Origin: Halovenus amylolytica
GTDB lineage: Archaea; Halobacteriota; Halobacteria; Halobacteriales; Haloarculaceae
NCBI GenBank assembly: GCA_004015825.1
Contig: SAYS01000004.1
Span: 62,001-126,000, forward strand
DNA length: 64,000 nucleotides
Direction of reading: 5' to 3'
Below are positions 25,872-34,277 of the stretch, one piece after another; position 1 is the stretch's first letter, and the number at the start of each line of letters is the position of its first letter. Below the pieces are notes generated by a model, which saw only the letters and a program-made list of their open reading frames with translations, did no database searches and was not told the origin of the DNA. Made by a program: the position numbers and the translations under genes.

Positions 25872-26966
25872 TTATTTACTTTTCAAAATCGCGTTAAGTA
25901 TATTTGCGTACTCGTCCATAGCTCCCCTGCTGTCGAACCTGCCTTTGAGACTGTCTGCCGGGTCGTACTCGAAATTACCCGTATAAACTGTCTTAATCGC
26001 GTCCGCTATCGAATCTGCCCTTTTCGGATGAGCGGAGATTCCGATATTCTCATTCTGAATAAACTCCCCGGCACGGAAGGACGGGTCAATTACACCTAGT
26101 ATAGGTGATTCAGCAGCGACGTAGTCCGCCATCTTCAAAGAAATATTACGCTCGTTGCGAGTATCATCGCCGCCGACATACAGAAGCAGGTGAGACTTCT
26201 TCAAAACTTGGATGATCTCGTCGTGCGGTACTGGGTCATACGTAGTTACTACATCCTCTAAATTTTCTTTACTTACTTTTTGCTGGTATTCGTTGTTCCA
26301 ATCACCGTAGAACCTCGCCTGTATACCCTTACTACCGTGGCGGTTCACGAACTCGCTCAGACCTTCCAAGAACTTGTACGGCTCTATCCAGCCCTCGTAG
26401 AAGGAGCCTGCGTACGTGATCGTAAACTCGTTATACGGTTCGGCATTAACCCTGTTGAACTTGTCAAAATCAACGCCCCCAACTCCGAGATACGGTATTT
26501 TATAGAAACTTGACTTCGGTATCTCTGGATATATAGTCGTGAAGTAGTCTTCTTCCATTTGTATGTTTTCCCACCAAGCTATCTGATCTGCCGAGCGGAC
26601 AACTCTTTTTTCCAACATGCGTCGCTGGAACTGTGAAAATGAACCGGGTTCCACATCTGGTGTTGTTACAAGAGGATCACGGAACTCTGCCAACCATGGC
26701 TCTCCAGTAATTTTCTTCAAAATGTAACCAATAGCGTGTAATTCGGGCGGGCTACAGTGAGTTACCATCACGTCGATATCATCCGAACGCAGCCGACGAG
26801 TCAGCTTAGGTACTTCTTTTAGAACCCCAGGAATCGACGGATTGGAAACATATCCTATTTCGACTTCCCAGCCACGCTCACGTAGGAGTTCTTTGTTCGC
26901 CTCTTTCTCTGGTCCACCCCCCATCTTGCGTGTGCGGTTATTAGAAATCATTAACACTCGATTCAT
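25872..26966 (-). CDS. GT4-like glycosyltransferase, paralogue B
   Basis: A 364-aa GT-B glycosyltransferase, paralogous to 23753-24859 but on the other strand. Shared landmarks include the start (RVLMISNN with a following GGGPEKE loop), EFRDPLV, SADQIAWW, TYAGSFYEGWIEPY, FYGDWNNEYQ and HDEIIQVLKKSHLLLYVGGDD. With the adjacent broken sulfatase-fold gene it repeats the sulfatase-fold/GT4 pairing of the plus-strand neighbours, suggesting duplication and inversion of a two-gene module. The acceptor is unknown. Confidence 0.85.
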   Translation of the reverse strand: MNRVLMISNNRTRKMGGGPEKEANKELLRERGWEVEIGYVSNPSIPGVLKEVPKLTRRLRSDDIDVMVTHCSPPELHAIGYILKKITGEPWLAEFRDPLVTTPDVEPGSFSQFQRRMLEKRVVRSADQIAWWENIQMEEDYFTTIYPEIPKSSFYKIPYLGVGGVDFDKFNRVNAEPYNEFTITYAGSFYEGWIEPYKFLEGLSEFVNRHGSKGIQARFYGDWNNEYQQKVSKENLEDVVTTYDPVPHDEIIQVLKKSHLLLYVGGDDTRNERNISLKMADYVAAESPILGVIDPSFRAGEFIQNENIGISAHPKRADSIADAIKTVYTGNFEYDPADSLKGRFDSRGAMDEYANILNAILKSK

Positions 26967-27010
26967 GACGTGATTGTCTGTTCTTGTCCCGACTGGAAAA
27001 CGTTGTCTTT

Positions 27011-27029
27011 CCCGCCAGTAGCAGGCGGG
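27011..27029. promoter_or_regulatory. Short GC hairpin in a divergent promoter region
   Basis: CCCGCC (27011-27016) pairs with GGCGGG (27024-27029) around a 7-nt loop, between the divergent starts at 26966 and 27093. The placement upstream of both genes argues against a terminator. Confidence 0.4.
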
Positions 27030-27092
27030 GCTGTTTGGGTGGCAGTAGACCTATCGAAACTTGTAATACCTCAGATACGGTGAGGACATATA

Positions 27093-28442
27093 ATGGCTGA
27101 TGTCGTCTTAATTACTGTCGACTCATTACGTTCCGATCATATAGGATGCTATAGTCACAAAAGAGAGACTTCACCAAATATAGACCAACTGGCAGAGGAG
27201 TCTCACCGGTTTACAAATGCTTTCTCACATGCGGGGATGACGCGAGCTTCTTTTCCCACGATCCTCACCTCGTCGTACACCAACATGTACGGTGGCTACG
27301 AAAGGATTACACAGGGGCGGACACTCATTTCAGAGGTACTGAAGCGGGAGGGTTACGCCACCGCTGGTTTCCACTCAAATCTGTTCCTCTGTGCCGACTT
27401 CGGGTATCAGCGCGGCTTCGATACGTTCTACGACTCCAAGACAGACCCCGGTTTCACAGCGAAGCTCAGACAGTTCGTCAAGACGAACCTCGACCAGGAT
27501 AGCTTTCTCTACAAAATTTTGCAGAATCTCTACGACGCTACGGAAAAAAATGCAGGTGTCAACGTCGGCTCCACCTACGTGAAGGCGGACGAGATCACTG
27601 ATTTATCGATCGAATGGGTGAACGAGGTGGATTCCGAGGACCGGTTCCTCTGGACACACTACATGGACGTCCATCACCCGTACGTGCCGCCGGAGGAGTA
27701 CCAGCTCGAGTTCCGGGACTCACCGATAAGCAACAGACGGTCGATCAAGCTCAGGAGGAAGATGCTCGAGTCTCCCGACGACGTCACCCCCGAAGAACGG
27801 CAGGAGCTAATCGACCTTTACGACGCCGAGATACGGTTTACCGACCACGAAATCGGACGTCTCGTTGACGAGGTGAAGGAGTCATGGGGTGAGGATGCCG
27901 TCGTGTTGATAACTTCAGACCACGGCGAGGAGTTCTACGAGCACGGACAGTACAGCCACAATACCGTCCACGATGAGGGAATCCATATCCCTCTAATAAT
28001 CGACGCCGAGGGGTCTGGCGAGTACGACGAGATGGTGGGTCTGATCGACATCTCGCCGACTGTAGCTGACTACGCCGGCTGCAACATCCCTGATAATTTC
28101 TACGGCGCCAGTCTCCGAAAGTTGGTCGAAGGCGGAAACTGGGACCGCGACCACGTTATCGGTGATTGGGGTGGTTCTGAAGGGGAACCTGATAGATTCT
28201 TCTACCGCGACAAAGAATGGAAATACATTAACAGACAAGGAGAAGAGGAGCTTTATGCTCTCGCGGACGACCCGGAAGAGAACGAAAATATTGTTCCAAG
28301 TAATCCGCCCGCTCTATCCGAAATACGGTCGACAATAGAGGATCACCGGGAGATCGTTACCGGAACCTCGATGGATATCGACGAGGTGGAGATGGACGAG
28401 GTTGTCGAGGACCGTTTGGAGAAACTCGGTTACAAGTTCTGA
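27093..28442 (+). CDS. Sulfatase-fold phospho/sulfo-transferase or hydrolase
   Basis: A 449-aa alkaline-phosphatase-superfamily protein. ITVDSLRSDHIGCY (residues 7-20) carries the first metal Asp. The nucleophile loop is MTRASFPTILTS, with Thr 50 at the position occupied by Cys/Ser in sulfatases. WTHYMDVHHPYVPP and LITSDHGEEFYEHG hold the other metal and substrate ligands. The C-terminus EDRLEKLGYKF matches the short tail motif (RLxxLGY) of its relatives in this window. It is soluble by inspection. Four bases later comes the flippase gene, so its product likely acts on the glycan before or at export. Confidence 0.85.
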   Translation: MADVVLITVDSLRSDHIGCYSHKRETSPNIDQLAEESHRFTNAFSHAGMTRASFPTILTSSYTNMYGGYERITQGRTLISEVLKREGYATAGFHSNLFLCADFGYQRGFDTFYDSKTDPGFTAKLRQFVKTNLDQDSFLYKILQNLYDATEKNAGVNVGSTYVKADEITDLSIEWVNEVDSEDRFLWTHYMDVHHPYVPPEEYQLEFRDSPISNRRSIKLRRKMLESPDDVTPEERQELIDLYDAEIRFTDHEIGRLVDEVKESWGEDAVVLITSDHGEEFYEHGQYSHNTVHDEGIHIPLIIDAEGSGEYDEMVGLIDISPTVADYAGCNIPDNFYGASLRKLVEGGNWDRDHVIGDWGGSEGEPDRFFYRDKEWKYINRQGEEELYALADDPEENENIVPSNPPALSEIRSTIEDHREIVTGTSMDIDEVEMDEVVEDRLEKLGYKF

Positions 28443-28446
28443 CCAC

Positions 28447-29856
28447 ATGAAACTCGGCCAAACTTCCTTTATCCACTTTATATCCAAAATCGGGTCGACC
28501 CTCGCGGGATTCGTCGCCACAATCTATTTTGCGCGGGTTCTCGGCGCAGACATACTCGGAACCTACTTCCTGGTGATTGCCGTCCTGACGTGGCTAAAGT
28601 TGTTCTCTACGATGGGGATATCTAGGTCTGTGATGAAGCGTATCAGCGAAACTGACGACGGAGACGAATTCTTCACCGCTGGGCTGGTTCTGCAGGTTGT
28701 CAGTCTGGTGATTGTTTCCTCTCTAATCCTGGCGTTTCAAAACCACGTTCAGGACTATACAGGGTTCGGGAGAGTGGACGTTCTGCTGGCTCTCCTGTTC
28801 GCGGGGTCGTTTTTCTCCTTCGTAACGTCTGTTCTAGTCGGAGAGCGCCTGGTACATATCTCCGGTATACTCGATCCTCTCGACAGAATATCACGCTCGG
28901 TAGCTCAGATTGCTCTGGTTATGTTGGGTTTCAACCTGCTGGGTATGTTTATCGGATACGTCGTTGCCAGCATAGTGTCGGCAACCGTCGGCATCTACTT
29001 TATATCCGCTCGGCTTAAATACCCGAAAAAAAAGTACTTCGTCTCTCTGTGGTCGTATGCCAAGTTTTCGTGGCTAGGAAACTTCAGCAATCGCACCCTC
29101 GCGTCGATGGACACAATCATTCTCGGCTTATTCGTTAGTTCCAGCCTGATCGGGATCTACGAGATTGCGTGGAACTTGGCTTCCGTCCTCGCCATCTTCG
29201 GTGTCTCTATTAGCCAGACATTGTTTCCTGAAATAAGCAACCTCAGTTCTGAAGATTCCGAAGAGGTTACAGAACTCGCTCAGACCGGCGTGAGTTACGC
29301 AGGCCTGTTTCTCATACCGGGTCTAGTAGGGGGATTCGTCCTCGGCGATGTGATCCTGTCGGTGTATGGTCAAGAGTTCCGACAAGGATCACTAATATTA
29401 GTGATTCTAATACTCGCGCGATTGATCTCAACCTACAAGAATCAGTTCGTAAACATCATTGATGCTGTCAACAGGCCAGATGTGAGTTTCAAAATTAATG
29501 GAATATTCGTCATTACGAATATCTCGCTCAACTTCGTTTTCGTCTACTTGTACGGATGGATCGGTGCCGCTGTAGCAACAGTGGTTTCGGCAGCGGTGGG
29601 TTGTGTGCTCGGTTACATTTCCCTGATCCGCTTACTAGAGTTTAGATTCCCATCGGCCGAAATAAGTAAGCAGCTGTTTTCGGCACTCGTTATGGGAGCA
29701 GTTGTCTATATCGGGGTAGAGTACCTGGCATATAGTATGAGTATGATTTCCAGTTTGTTATTGATCCCTGTTGGCGCGGGGATTTATTTTGGAGTGTTAG
29801 CAACCGTTTCCTCGGAATTCAAATCTACAGTTCGTTCCAATATTACACTTGAGTAA
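28447..29856 (+). CDS. Oligosaccharide flippase (Wzx/MATE-like)
   Basis: A 469-aa integral membrane protein with about 12-14 hydrophobic helices, starting MKLGQTSFIHFISKIGS, the typical N-terminus of the polysaccharide-export (RfbX/Wzx, AglR) family. It probably moves a dolichol-linked glycan from the cytoplasmic to the outer face of the membrane. ATG 28447 directly follows the stop of the sulfatase-fold gene; an ORF frame open to 28402 overlaps that gene and is not needed. It is convergent with the trmB-like gene, 26 bp apart, and ends the variable island. Confidence 0.9.
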   Translation: MKLGQTSFIHFISKIGSTLAGFVATIYFARVLGADILGTYFLVIAVLTWLKLFSTMGISRSVMKRISETDDGDEFFTAGLVLQVVSLVIVSSLILAFQNHVQDYTGFGRVDVLLALLFAGSFFSFVTSVLVGERLVHISGILDPLDRISRSVAQIALVMLGFNLLGMFIGYVVASIVSATVGIYFISARLKYPKKKYFVSLWSYAKFSWLGNFSNRTLASMDTIILGLFVSSSLIGIYEIAWNLASVLAIFGVSISQTLFPEISNLSSEDSEEVTELAQTGVSYAGLFLIPGLVGGFVLGDVILSVYGQEFRQGSLILVILILARLISTYKNQFVNIIDAVNRPDVSFKINGIFVITNISLNFVFVYLYGWIGAAVATVVSAAVGCVLGYISLIRLLEFRFPSAEISKQLFSALVMGAVVYIGVEYLAYSMSMISSLLLIPVGAGIYFGVLATVSSEFKSTVRSNITLE

Positions 29857-29882
29857 TTCTGCTGGTAAAGTAGAGCTGAGGT

Positions 29883-30725
29883 TCATAAAGAGGAATCGAA
29901 CTCCCACACCAGATCAAAATACCGCTTCATCCCGGCCACGAACGACCCGTTCCCGGTCAACGCTGCCTTCCGTTTGTGATCCGGAACCTCAGGTTCCTCC
30001 ACTAAAAAAATCGCCTCACCGGAGTCGTAGTCCATGCTGGGATCGACAAACGTCCCACGCCACGGCAGTACTTCCTCACTGAACCGAAATTCGATCGACG
30101 GATACTCATCCGACAGTCGCTCTACGACCGCTTCCTGTACTGCGGCCTTCTCGGCGGGAAGATGCGTCGGATCGAGGAACAACACCGAAATCTCCACACC
30201 TCGATCCAGCGCATCTGCCACCGCTGGCTCGACGTCCCCAAAGTACGCGAAGCTGTTTGTAATAACGTACACCGCTGTATTCGCGTCGTGATACAGCCGT
30301 CGCGTTTCCGTCTCGCTGGGTTCCCCAACGTCGACGACGTGGAACAGTTCAGCAGTCGGCGTCAGATCCTCGTCAGCCCGCTCGTACATGGGCCCGAAGG
30401 TATCAATAAACGACTCACGGAGTTCGGCCACATCTGATCGATAGTCTTCGTACTCCTGGCGGCGGTTCTCCATCGCACGCTTTAGGACCTGCTCCGGTGA
30501 CTTGGGCTGGTACTTCTTCGGGCGGCCAGGAATGACCTTGATAAATCCGAGATTAGCCAGCGAGTCCAGCACGCCGTAGATCCGGGCCTGGGGAATGCCA
30601 GTCCCATCGGAGATATCGGGTGCAGTCGTCCGCCCTGACTCGAACAGAAATGCGAGTGCTGTCCGCTGGTACTCCGTGAGATCGAGCCGCTGGAGGAGGT
30701 CGTCGGGATCTGTCGGCGCGTCCAT
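29883..30725 (-). CDS. TrmB-family sugar-sensing transcriptional regulator
   Basis: A 280-aa regulator. The N-terminal winged helix spans about residues 12-75 (LTEYQRTALAFLFESGRTTAPDIS, then IPQARIYGVLDSLANLGFI, the recognition helix). A coiled linker (AMENRRQEYEDYRSD) leads to a C-terminal sensor domain with phospholipase-D-like repeats as in TrmB/TrmBL. Haloarchaeal TrmB recognises TACT-N7/8-GAGTA; two matching palindromes lie upstream of the epimerase operon at 33917 and of the mini-protein at 34120. It is plausible, but unproven, that this protein is their regulator. Confidence 0.88.
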   Translation of the reverse strand: MDAPTDPDDLLQRLDLTEYQRTALAFLFESGRTTAPDISDGTGIPQARIYGVLDSLANLGFIKVIPGRPKKYQPKSPEQVLKRAMENRRQEYEDYRSDVAELRESFIDTFGPMYERADEDLTPTAELFHVVDVGEPSETETRRLYHDANTAVYVITNSFAYFGDVEPAVADALDRGVEISVLFLDPTHLPAEKAAVQEAVVERLSDEYPSIEFRFSEEVLPWRGTFVDPSMDYDSGEAIFLVEEPEVPDHKRKAALTGNGSFVAGMKRYFDLVWEFDSSL

Positions 30726-30794
30726 CAGTACCCTCTTTGTGAGCGGCCGTTGTAAAAACCAGTCTTCAGCAGTGACGGAAGATACATCTGGAGT

Positions 30795-31790
30795 CTATTT
30801 CTGGCGTCGGAGTAGTTCTCGAATCGACTCCTCGACCGTGTGAGTTGGCTCCCAGCCCAACTCATCGTGGGTTCTGGAGGTATCGACAGCAAACTCCTCG
30901 ACCATTGTCTCACCAGCACGCGGGTTTTCAACCAATTTTACCTCGGGATCGATACCAAGCTCCTCGTCGGCGAGTCTGGCAACCGTCTCGGCGACGGACA
31001 TCACCGAGGGGTCCTCGTCGCTGGCCACCTCGTAGGCAGTCGAACCGGTCTTCCCGGCCCGCAGATCGGCCAGTAGTTTTTCGGCACTGTCGAGATAGAC
31101 ACGGGCAACGTCTTTGACGTGAACGAAGTTTCGCGACTGTGTGCCAGGCTCGTACACCGTCAGAGGCTCGCCGGCGACCGCCCTGCTGACGAAGAAGTTG
31201 ATCACCGTCGGCTTCGTCACGACAGTACCGTCGAGAACGTGATCACCGTAGAGATTCGATTTCATGAACAGGTGTGCCGGGAAGGCACCGTCAGCGAAGC
31301 TCTCGATCGCCCGCTCTCCGAGCAGTTTCGTGCGGCCGTACCAGTTCAGCGGATCCCGTGGGAGGTCAGCAGTGATCGGGAACGTCCCCGGATCGCCGAT
31401 GACGGCCATACTGAACGGGAAGGCGAGTGCAGCACCGGTCTTCCGACAGAACCAGGCGACGTTGTTCGTTCCTGTAACGTTGACCTCGTAGGCGAGATCT
31501 GCATTCTCCTCACAGTCGTCGACACCGCTGACCGCCGCCAGATGGAAGACGATATCAGCGCCGTCGAGTGCATCTGTGAGTCTGGCACGATCCCGGATAT
31601 CGACGTGGGCAATTTCGAGTCCACCGACGGAGTCGACCTGACCGCGGTACTGATTGTCGAGTGCGATCAGGTTCCACTCTGGGTAAACCGACTGCAACTG
31701 ATCGATAACACGGCTCCCGATGTAGCCGGCAGCACCAGTCACTGCGACTGTCGGTTCGGCCTCGATCTCACGGCCGGTATCCCTGGTCAT
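30795..31790 (-). CDS. NAD-dependent sugar epimerase/dehydratase 3
   Basis: A 331-aa extended SDR enzyme, last gene of a three-epimerase operon. VTGAAGYIGSRV (from about residue 17) is the Rossmann loop; YGRTK is the Tyr-x3-Lys pair; SRNFVHVKDVARV is the substrate-domain motif. A short N-terminal extension (MTRDTGREIEAEPT) precedes the first strand. Its start overlaps the stop of the upstream epimerase by four bases (ATGA). The function within nucleotide-sugar synthesis is not predictable beyond class. Confidence 0.9.
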   Translation of the reverse strand: MTRDTGREIEAEPTVAVTGAAGYIGSRVIDQLQSVYPEWNLIALDNQYRGQVDSVGGLEIAHVDIRDRARLTDALDGADIVFHLAAVSGVDDCEENADLAYEVNVTGTNNVAWFCRKTGAALAFPFSMAVIGDPGTFPITADLPRDPLNWYGRTKLLGERAIESFADGAFPAHLFMKSNLYGDHVLDGTVVTKPTVINFFVSRAVAGEPLTVYEPGTQSRNFVHVKDVARVYLDSAEKLLADLRAGKTGSTAYEVASDEDPSVMSVAETVARLADEELGIDPEVKLVENPRAGETMVEEFAVDTSRTHDELGWEPTHTVEESIRELLRRQK

Positions 31791-32749
31791 GCTGCGGACA
31801 CCTCCGTCGCGGGCTGACGCATGCGCTCTGCCAGATCGCGCACCCCGTCACGGAGATCCCAGTCGAGATCGAAGCCAGTCTCCGAGAGTCGATCGAAGTT
31901 CACGTGATAGGAGGGGCCCGGATGTTCGTCTTCGAGATACGTGATATCCAGATCGCGGTCCAGCTCCTCGCGAACAATCTCCGCGATCTCCGAAATGCGG
32001 TAGTTTTCTGCACCGCCGCCGACGTTGTAGACCATCCGGGACCAGGCGTCGGGTTCGAGTGCTGCGTGGGCGTAGGCCCGTGCAGCGTCTTCGACGTGGA
32101 TGAACGGACGCCAGTTGCTGCCGTCCCCATAGACTGTGAGTGGCCGATCCGTCAGCGCTCGGAAGACGAAATGATTCACCACCAGATTGAACCGAATGCC
32201 GGGTGACCAGCCGTAGTTCGTACTCATGCGGAGTGCAGTTCCGTCGATACCGTATCGATCCATCGCCGTTTCGAGCAGCTCCTCGGCGGCGACCTTCGAC
32301 TCCGCGTAGGGGTTGAGTGGATTCTGGGCCGTCTCCTCGTCGATGTCGGTCGTGGCCGCCCTACCATAGTTGTTACACGAGGACGCGAGGACGACGTTCT
32401 CGACGTCGAATTTGCCTGCAGCAGTCAGGACGTTTTCCGTCCCGTCACGGTTGACCGCGAAAGTCTCGTCACGCCGATCGTGCGTACTCGCGGCACCCGT
32501 GATCGCTGCGAGATGGATCACCGTATCGACACCGCGGATCGCGCTCTCGACGTCACCGTACTCTCTGATATCACCGCGCCGGAAACTCAGGCCCGAGCCG
32601 ACCGAGCCGGCAAGGTTCGCAGGAGAGCCAGAGGTAAGCGAGTCGAAGACGACGACGTCGTTGACCCGGCTATCGTCGAGGAGCTGTGGAACGAGGGCGC
32701 TCCCGATGTACCCGCAGCCGCCGGTGACGAGGACGTTCGTCTCACTCAT
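31787..32749 (-). CDS. NAD-dependent sugar epimerase/dehydratase 2
   Basis: A 320-aa SDR protein: VTGGCGYIGSALV Rossmann motif at residues 7-19, SSCNNYG serine strand, YAESK catalytic pair and RPFIHVEDAARA. Its closest relative in this window is the island protein at 20390-21382, with the same GWSPGIRFNLVVN-type segment. It overlaps the first operon gene by eight bases and the third by four, so all three are translated from one mRNA starting at the operator-bearing promoter near 33920. Confidence 0.9.
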   Translation of the reverse strand: MSETNVLVTGGCGYIGSALVPQLLDDSRVNDVVVFDSLTSGSPANLAGSVGSGLSFRRGDIREYGDVESAIRGVDTVIHLAAITGAASTHDRRDETFAVNRDGTENVLTAAGKFDVENVVLASSCNNYGRAATTDIDEETAQNPLNPYAESKVAAEELLETAMDRYGIDGTALRMSTNYGWSPGIRFNLVVNHFVFRALTDRPLTVYGDGSNWRPFIHVEDAARAYAHAALEPDAWSRMVYNVGGGAENYRISEIAEIVREELDRDLDITYLEDEHPGPSYHVNFDRLSETGFDLDWDLRDGVRDLAERMRQPATEVSAA

Positions 32750-33917
32750 CGTCAGTCAGCACACCAGGCAGGAAGCGATCTTCGTGGGCGGTAATCGTTT
32801 CGTCGTGTTCGACGAGCGTGCCGAGAATATCGCGAACCCCCTCCTCGAAGGTAACTGACTGCCCTCCGATCAGGTCGGCATACCGCTCGTTTTCGATCTC
32901 CATCTTGTGCGTTTCGTCCTCGTCGCGTGGGTTCTCGAAGTGTTCCACTGCGACGTCGAGGTCGAACTCCTCGGACACGTCTGCAATCGTCTCTGCAACC
33001 TCGACAATGCTAATCGGGCGGGTTACCTGATTGTAGACCGCGTACTCGTCAGATCGTTCGTCGGGATCGATCAGCGCCAGGTTCGCGAGTCCCTCGACAG
33101 CGTCTTCAAGTGCGATGAACGGTTTGCGCTGTTCGCCCTTGCCGTAGACAGTCATCGGATAGCCAGCCACAGCCTGCGCACAGAAGCGGTGAGCAACAAC
33201 GCCGAAGTAGTAATCGAAGTCGAACCGGGTTGCCAGTCGTGGATCGGCTGCAGTTTCCTCGGTTCCGGTACCGTACGTGATCGCGGTCCGGACGTCCGAA
33301 ATCGGGATATCGAACTGGTCGTGCGCGAGGCGCATGTTGGCTGCGTCGTGACTTTTCGTCATGTGATACCAGCTGCCCGCCATCGCCGGGAACGGAACGT
33401 CGTCACGCTCGCCCTGGTTCTCCATCACTGCGCCCCCTTCGGGGATCGGGAACTCCGGCGCTCCGTAGACACCCGTTGTCGTCGTCTCGACGAAGTGTGT
33501 ATCACCGAGGTCGTTCTCGTGCAGTCCCCACAGAAGGTTCCGCGTCGCCTGCATGTTGTTGTGCTGGGTGAAATTCGCCCGCTCACCGTTGATCTGGGAG
33601 TACGGTGCTGACGGCTGGGCCGCCGTGTGTACCACTGTTGACGGCTCGTGGACCGACAGAATCTGATCGACTGTCGCTCTATCTGTGAGATCTCCCTCGA
33701 CGAAAGAGAGATTCGAGAGCCCGTGGACCTCCTCGGCCGCCTCGATTCGCTCGTTCATCTCCTTGACCGGCACTGCACTCGTCGATCCGACCGACTCGAC
33801 CCACTCCCGTCGACCGAAGTTATCGACGAGAACGACGCGTTCGTCTGTTCGATCTGCAACCCGCAGTGCCGTTGGCCAGCCGAGGTATCCGTCGCCACCT
33901 GTGATCAGTATGGACAT
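32742..33917 (-). CDS. UDP-sulfoquinovose synthase-like NAD-dependent enzyme
   Basis: A 391-aa SDR protein. The N-terminus MSILITGGDGYLGWPTAL, with Asp in the glycine loop, and the long insertion EVHGLSNLSFVEGDLTD resemble SQD1/Agl3. The diagnostic region is TTTTGVYGAPEFPIPEG followed by PFPAMAGSWYHMTKSHDAANM, matching the SQD1 pattern of Tyr-x-x-x-Lys plus Ser-x-Asp. SQD1/Agl3 convert UDP-glucose and sulfite into UDP-sulfoquinovose; Agl3 makes the sulfoquinovose of Sulfolobus N-glycans. The gene heads an operon with two epimerases. A TrmB-like palindrome lies two bases upstream of its ATG. Confidence 0.82.
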   Translation of the reverse strand: MSILITGGDGYLGWPTALRVADRTDERVVLVDNFGRREWVESVGSTSAVPVKEMNERIEAAEEVHGLSNLSFVEGDLTDRATVDQILSVHEPSTVVHTAAQPSAPYSQINGERANFTQHNNMQATRNLLWGLHENDLGDTHFVETTTTGVYGAPEFPIPEGGAVMENQGERDDVPFPAMAGSWYHMTKSHDAANMRLAHDQFDIPISDVRTAITYGTGTEETAADPRLATRFDFDYYFGVVAHRFCAQAVAGYPMTVYGKGEQRKPFIALEDAVEGLANLALIDPDERSDEYAVYNQVTRPISIVEVAETIADVSEEFDLDVAVEHFENPRDEDETHKMEIENERYADLIGGQSVTFEEGVRDILGTLVEHDETITAHEDRFLPGVLTDDE

Positions 33918-33919
33918 AG

Positions 33920-33938
33920 TTACTCAAATTATGAGTAA
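33920..33938. promoter_or_regulatory. Palindromic operator, TrmB-motif match (epimerase operon)
   Basis: TTACTCA-AATTA-TGAGTAA, perfect 7-bp arms, matches TACT-N8-GAGTA. It sits directly before the ATG at 33917, between it and a TTTTA promoter element near 33945-33950 on the minus strand, so it overlaps the expected transcription start. Confidence 0.75.
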
Positions 33939-34080
33939 GTATGGGTAAAAGTCTTCTTATTACTGCGAGATCAGGAGAGGAATCCGTCGTGGACCAGTCC
34001 GATCACCCTCGCCAGCAGCCGTGCATACAACAAGATCGGTACTGCGGTTCGTACAGCCGACCCCGCGAATCGGCAGTAAC

Positions 34081-34118
34081 ATTTAATAGGATACAAAGTT
34101 ACTCAGAAAATGAGTAAC
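34081..34118 (+). promoter_or_regulatory. TATA box and palindromic operator, TrmB-motif match (mini-protein)
   Basis: The TATA-like ATTTAATA is at 34081-34088. GTTACTCA-N5-TGAGTAAC, perfect 8-bp arms, occupies 34098-34118 and ends one base before the ATG at 34120. Again TACT-N8-GAGTA. The operator covers the expected leaderless start site, a repressing position. Confidence 0.75.
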
Positions 34119-34119
34119 T

Positions 34120-34248
34120 ATGGAACAGAGTGAGGAGGCACCAGAGCAGGAGACGCGAGACGCAGAGTCACACTTTTCAGACTTGGACGACGGCTGTGGC
34201 TGTACTGGGATCTGGGAGTATCTGTCCGAGCAGCGTTCGGCAGACTAA
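34120..34248 (+). CDS. 42-aa acidic CxC mini-protein
   Basis: ATG 34120 to TAA 34246-34248. The sequence is acidic for 24 residues, then has DDGCGCTGIWEYLSEQRSAD, with a Cys-Gly-Cys pair at residues 26-28 followed by an aromatic helix. It has its own TATA box and a palindromic operator shared with the divergent epimerase operon, so it is certainly worth treating as real although it is too short for most gene finders. No known function. It may bind metal, act as a redox-active peptide or be a regulatory partner. Confidence 0.7.
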   Translation: MEQSEEAPEQETRDAESHFSDLDDGCGCTGIWEYLSEQRSAD

Positions 34249-34277
34249 ACTGGCTATTCAATGTGTAGAGATCGGAA

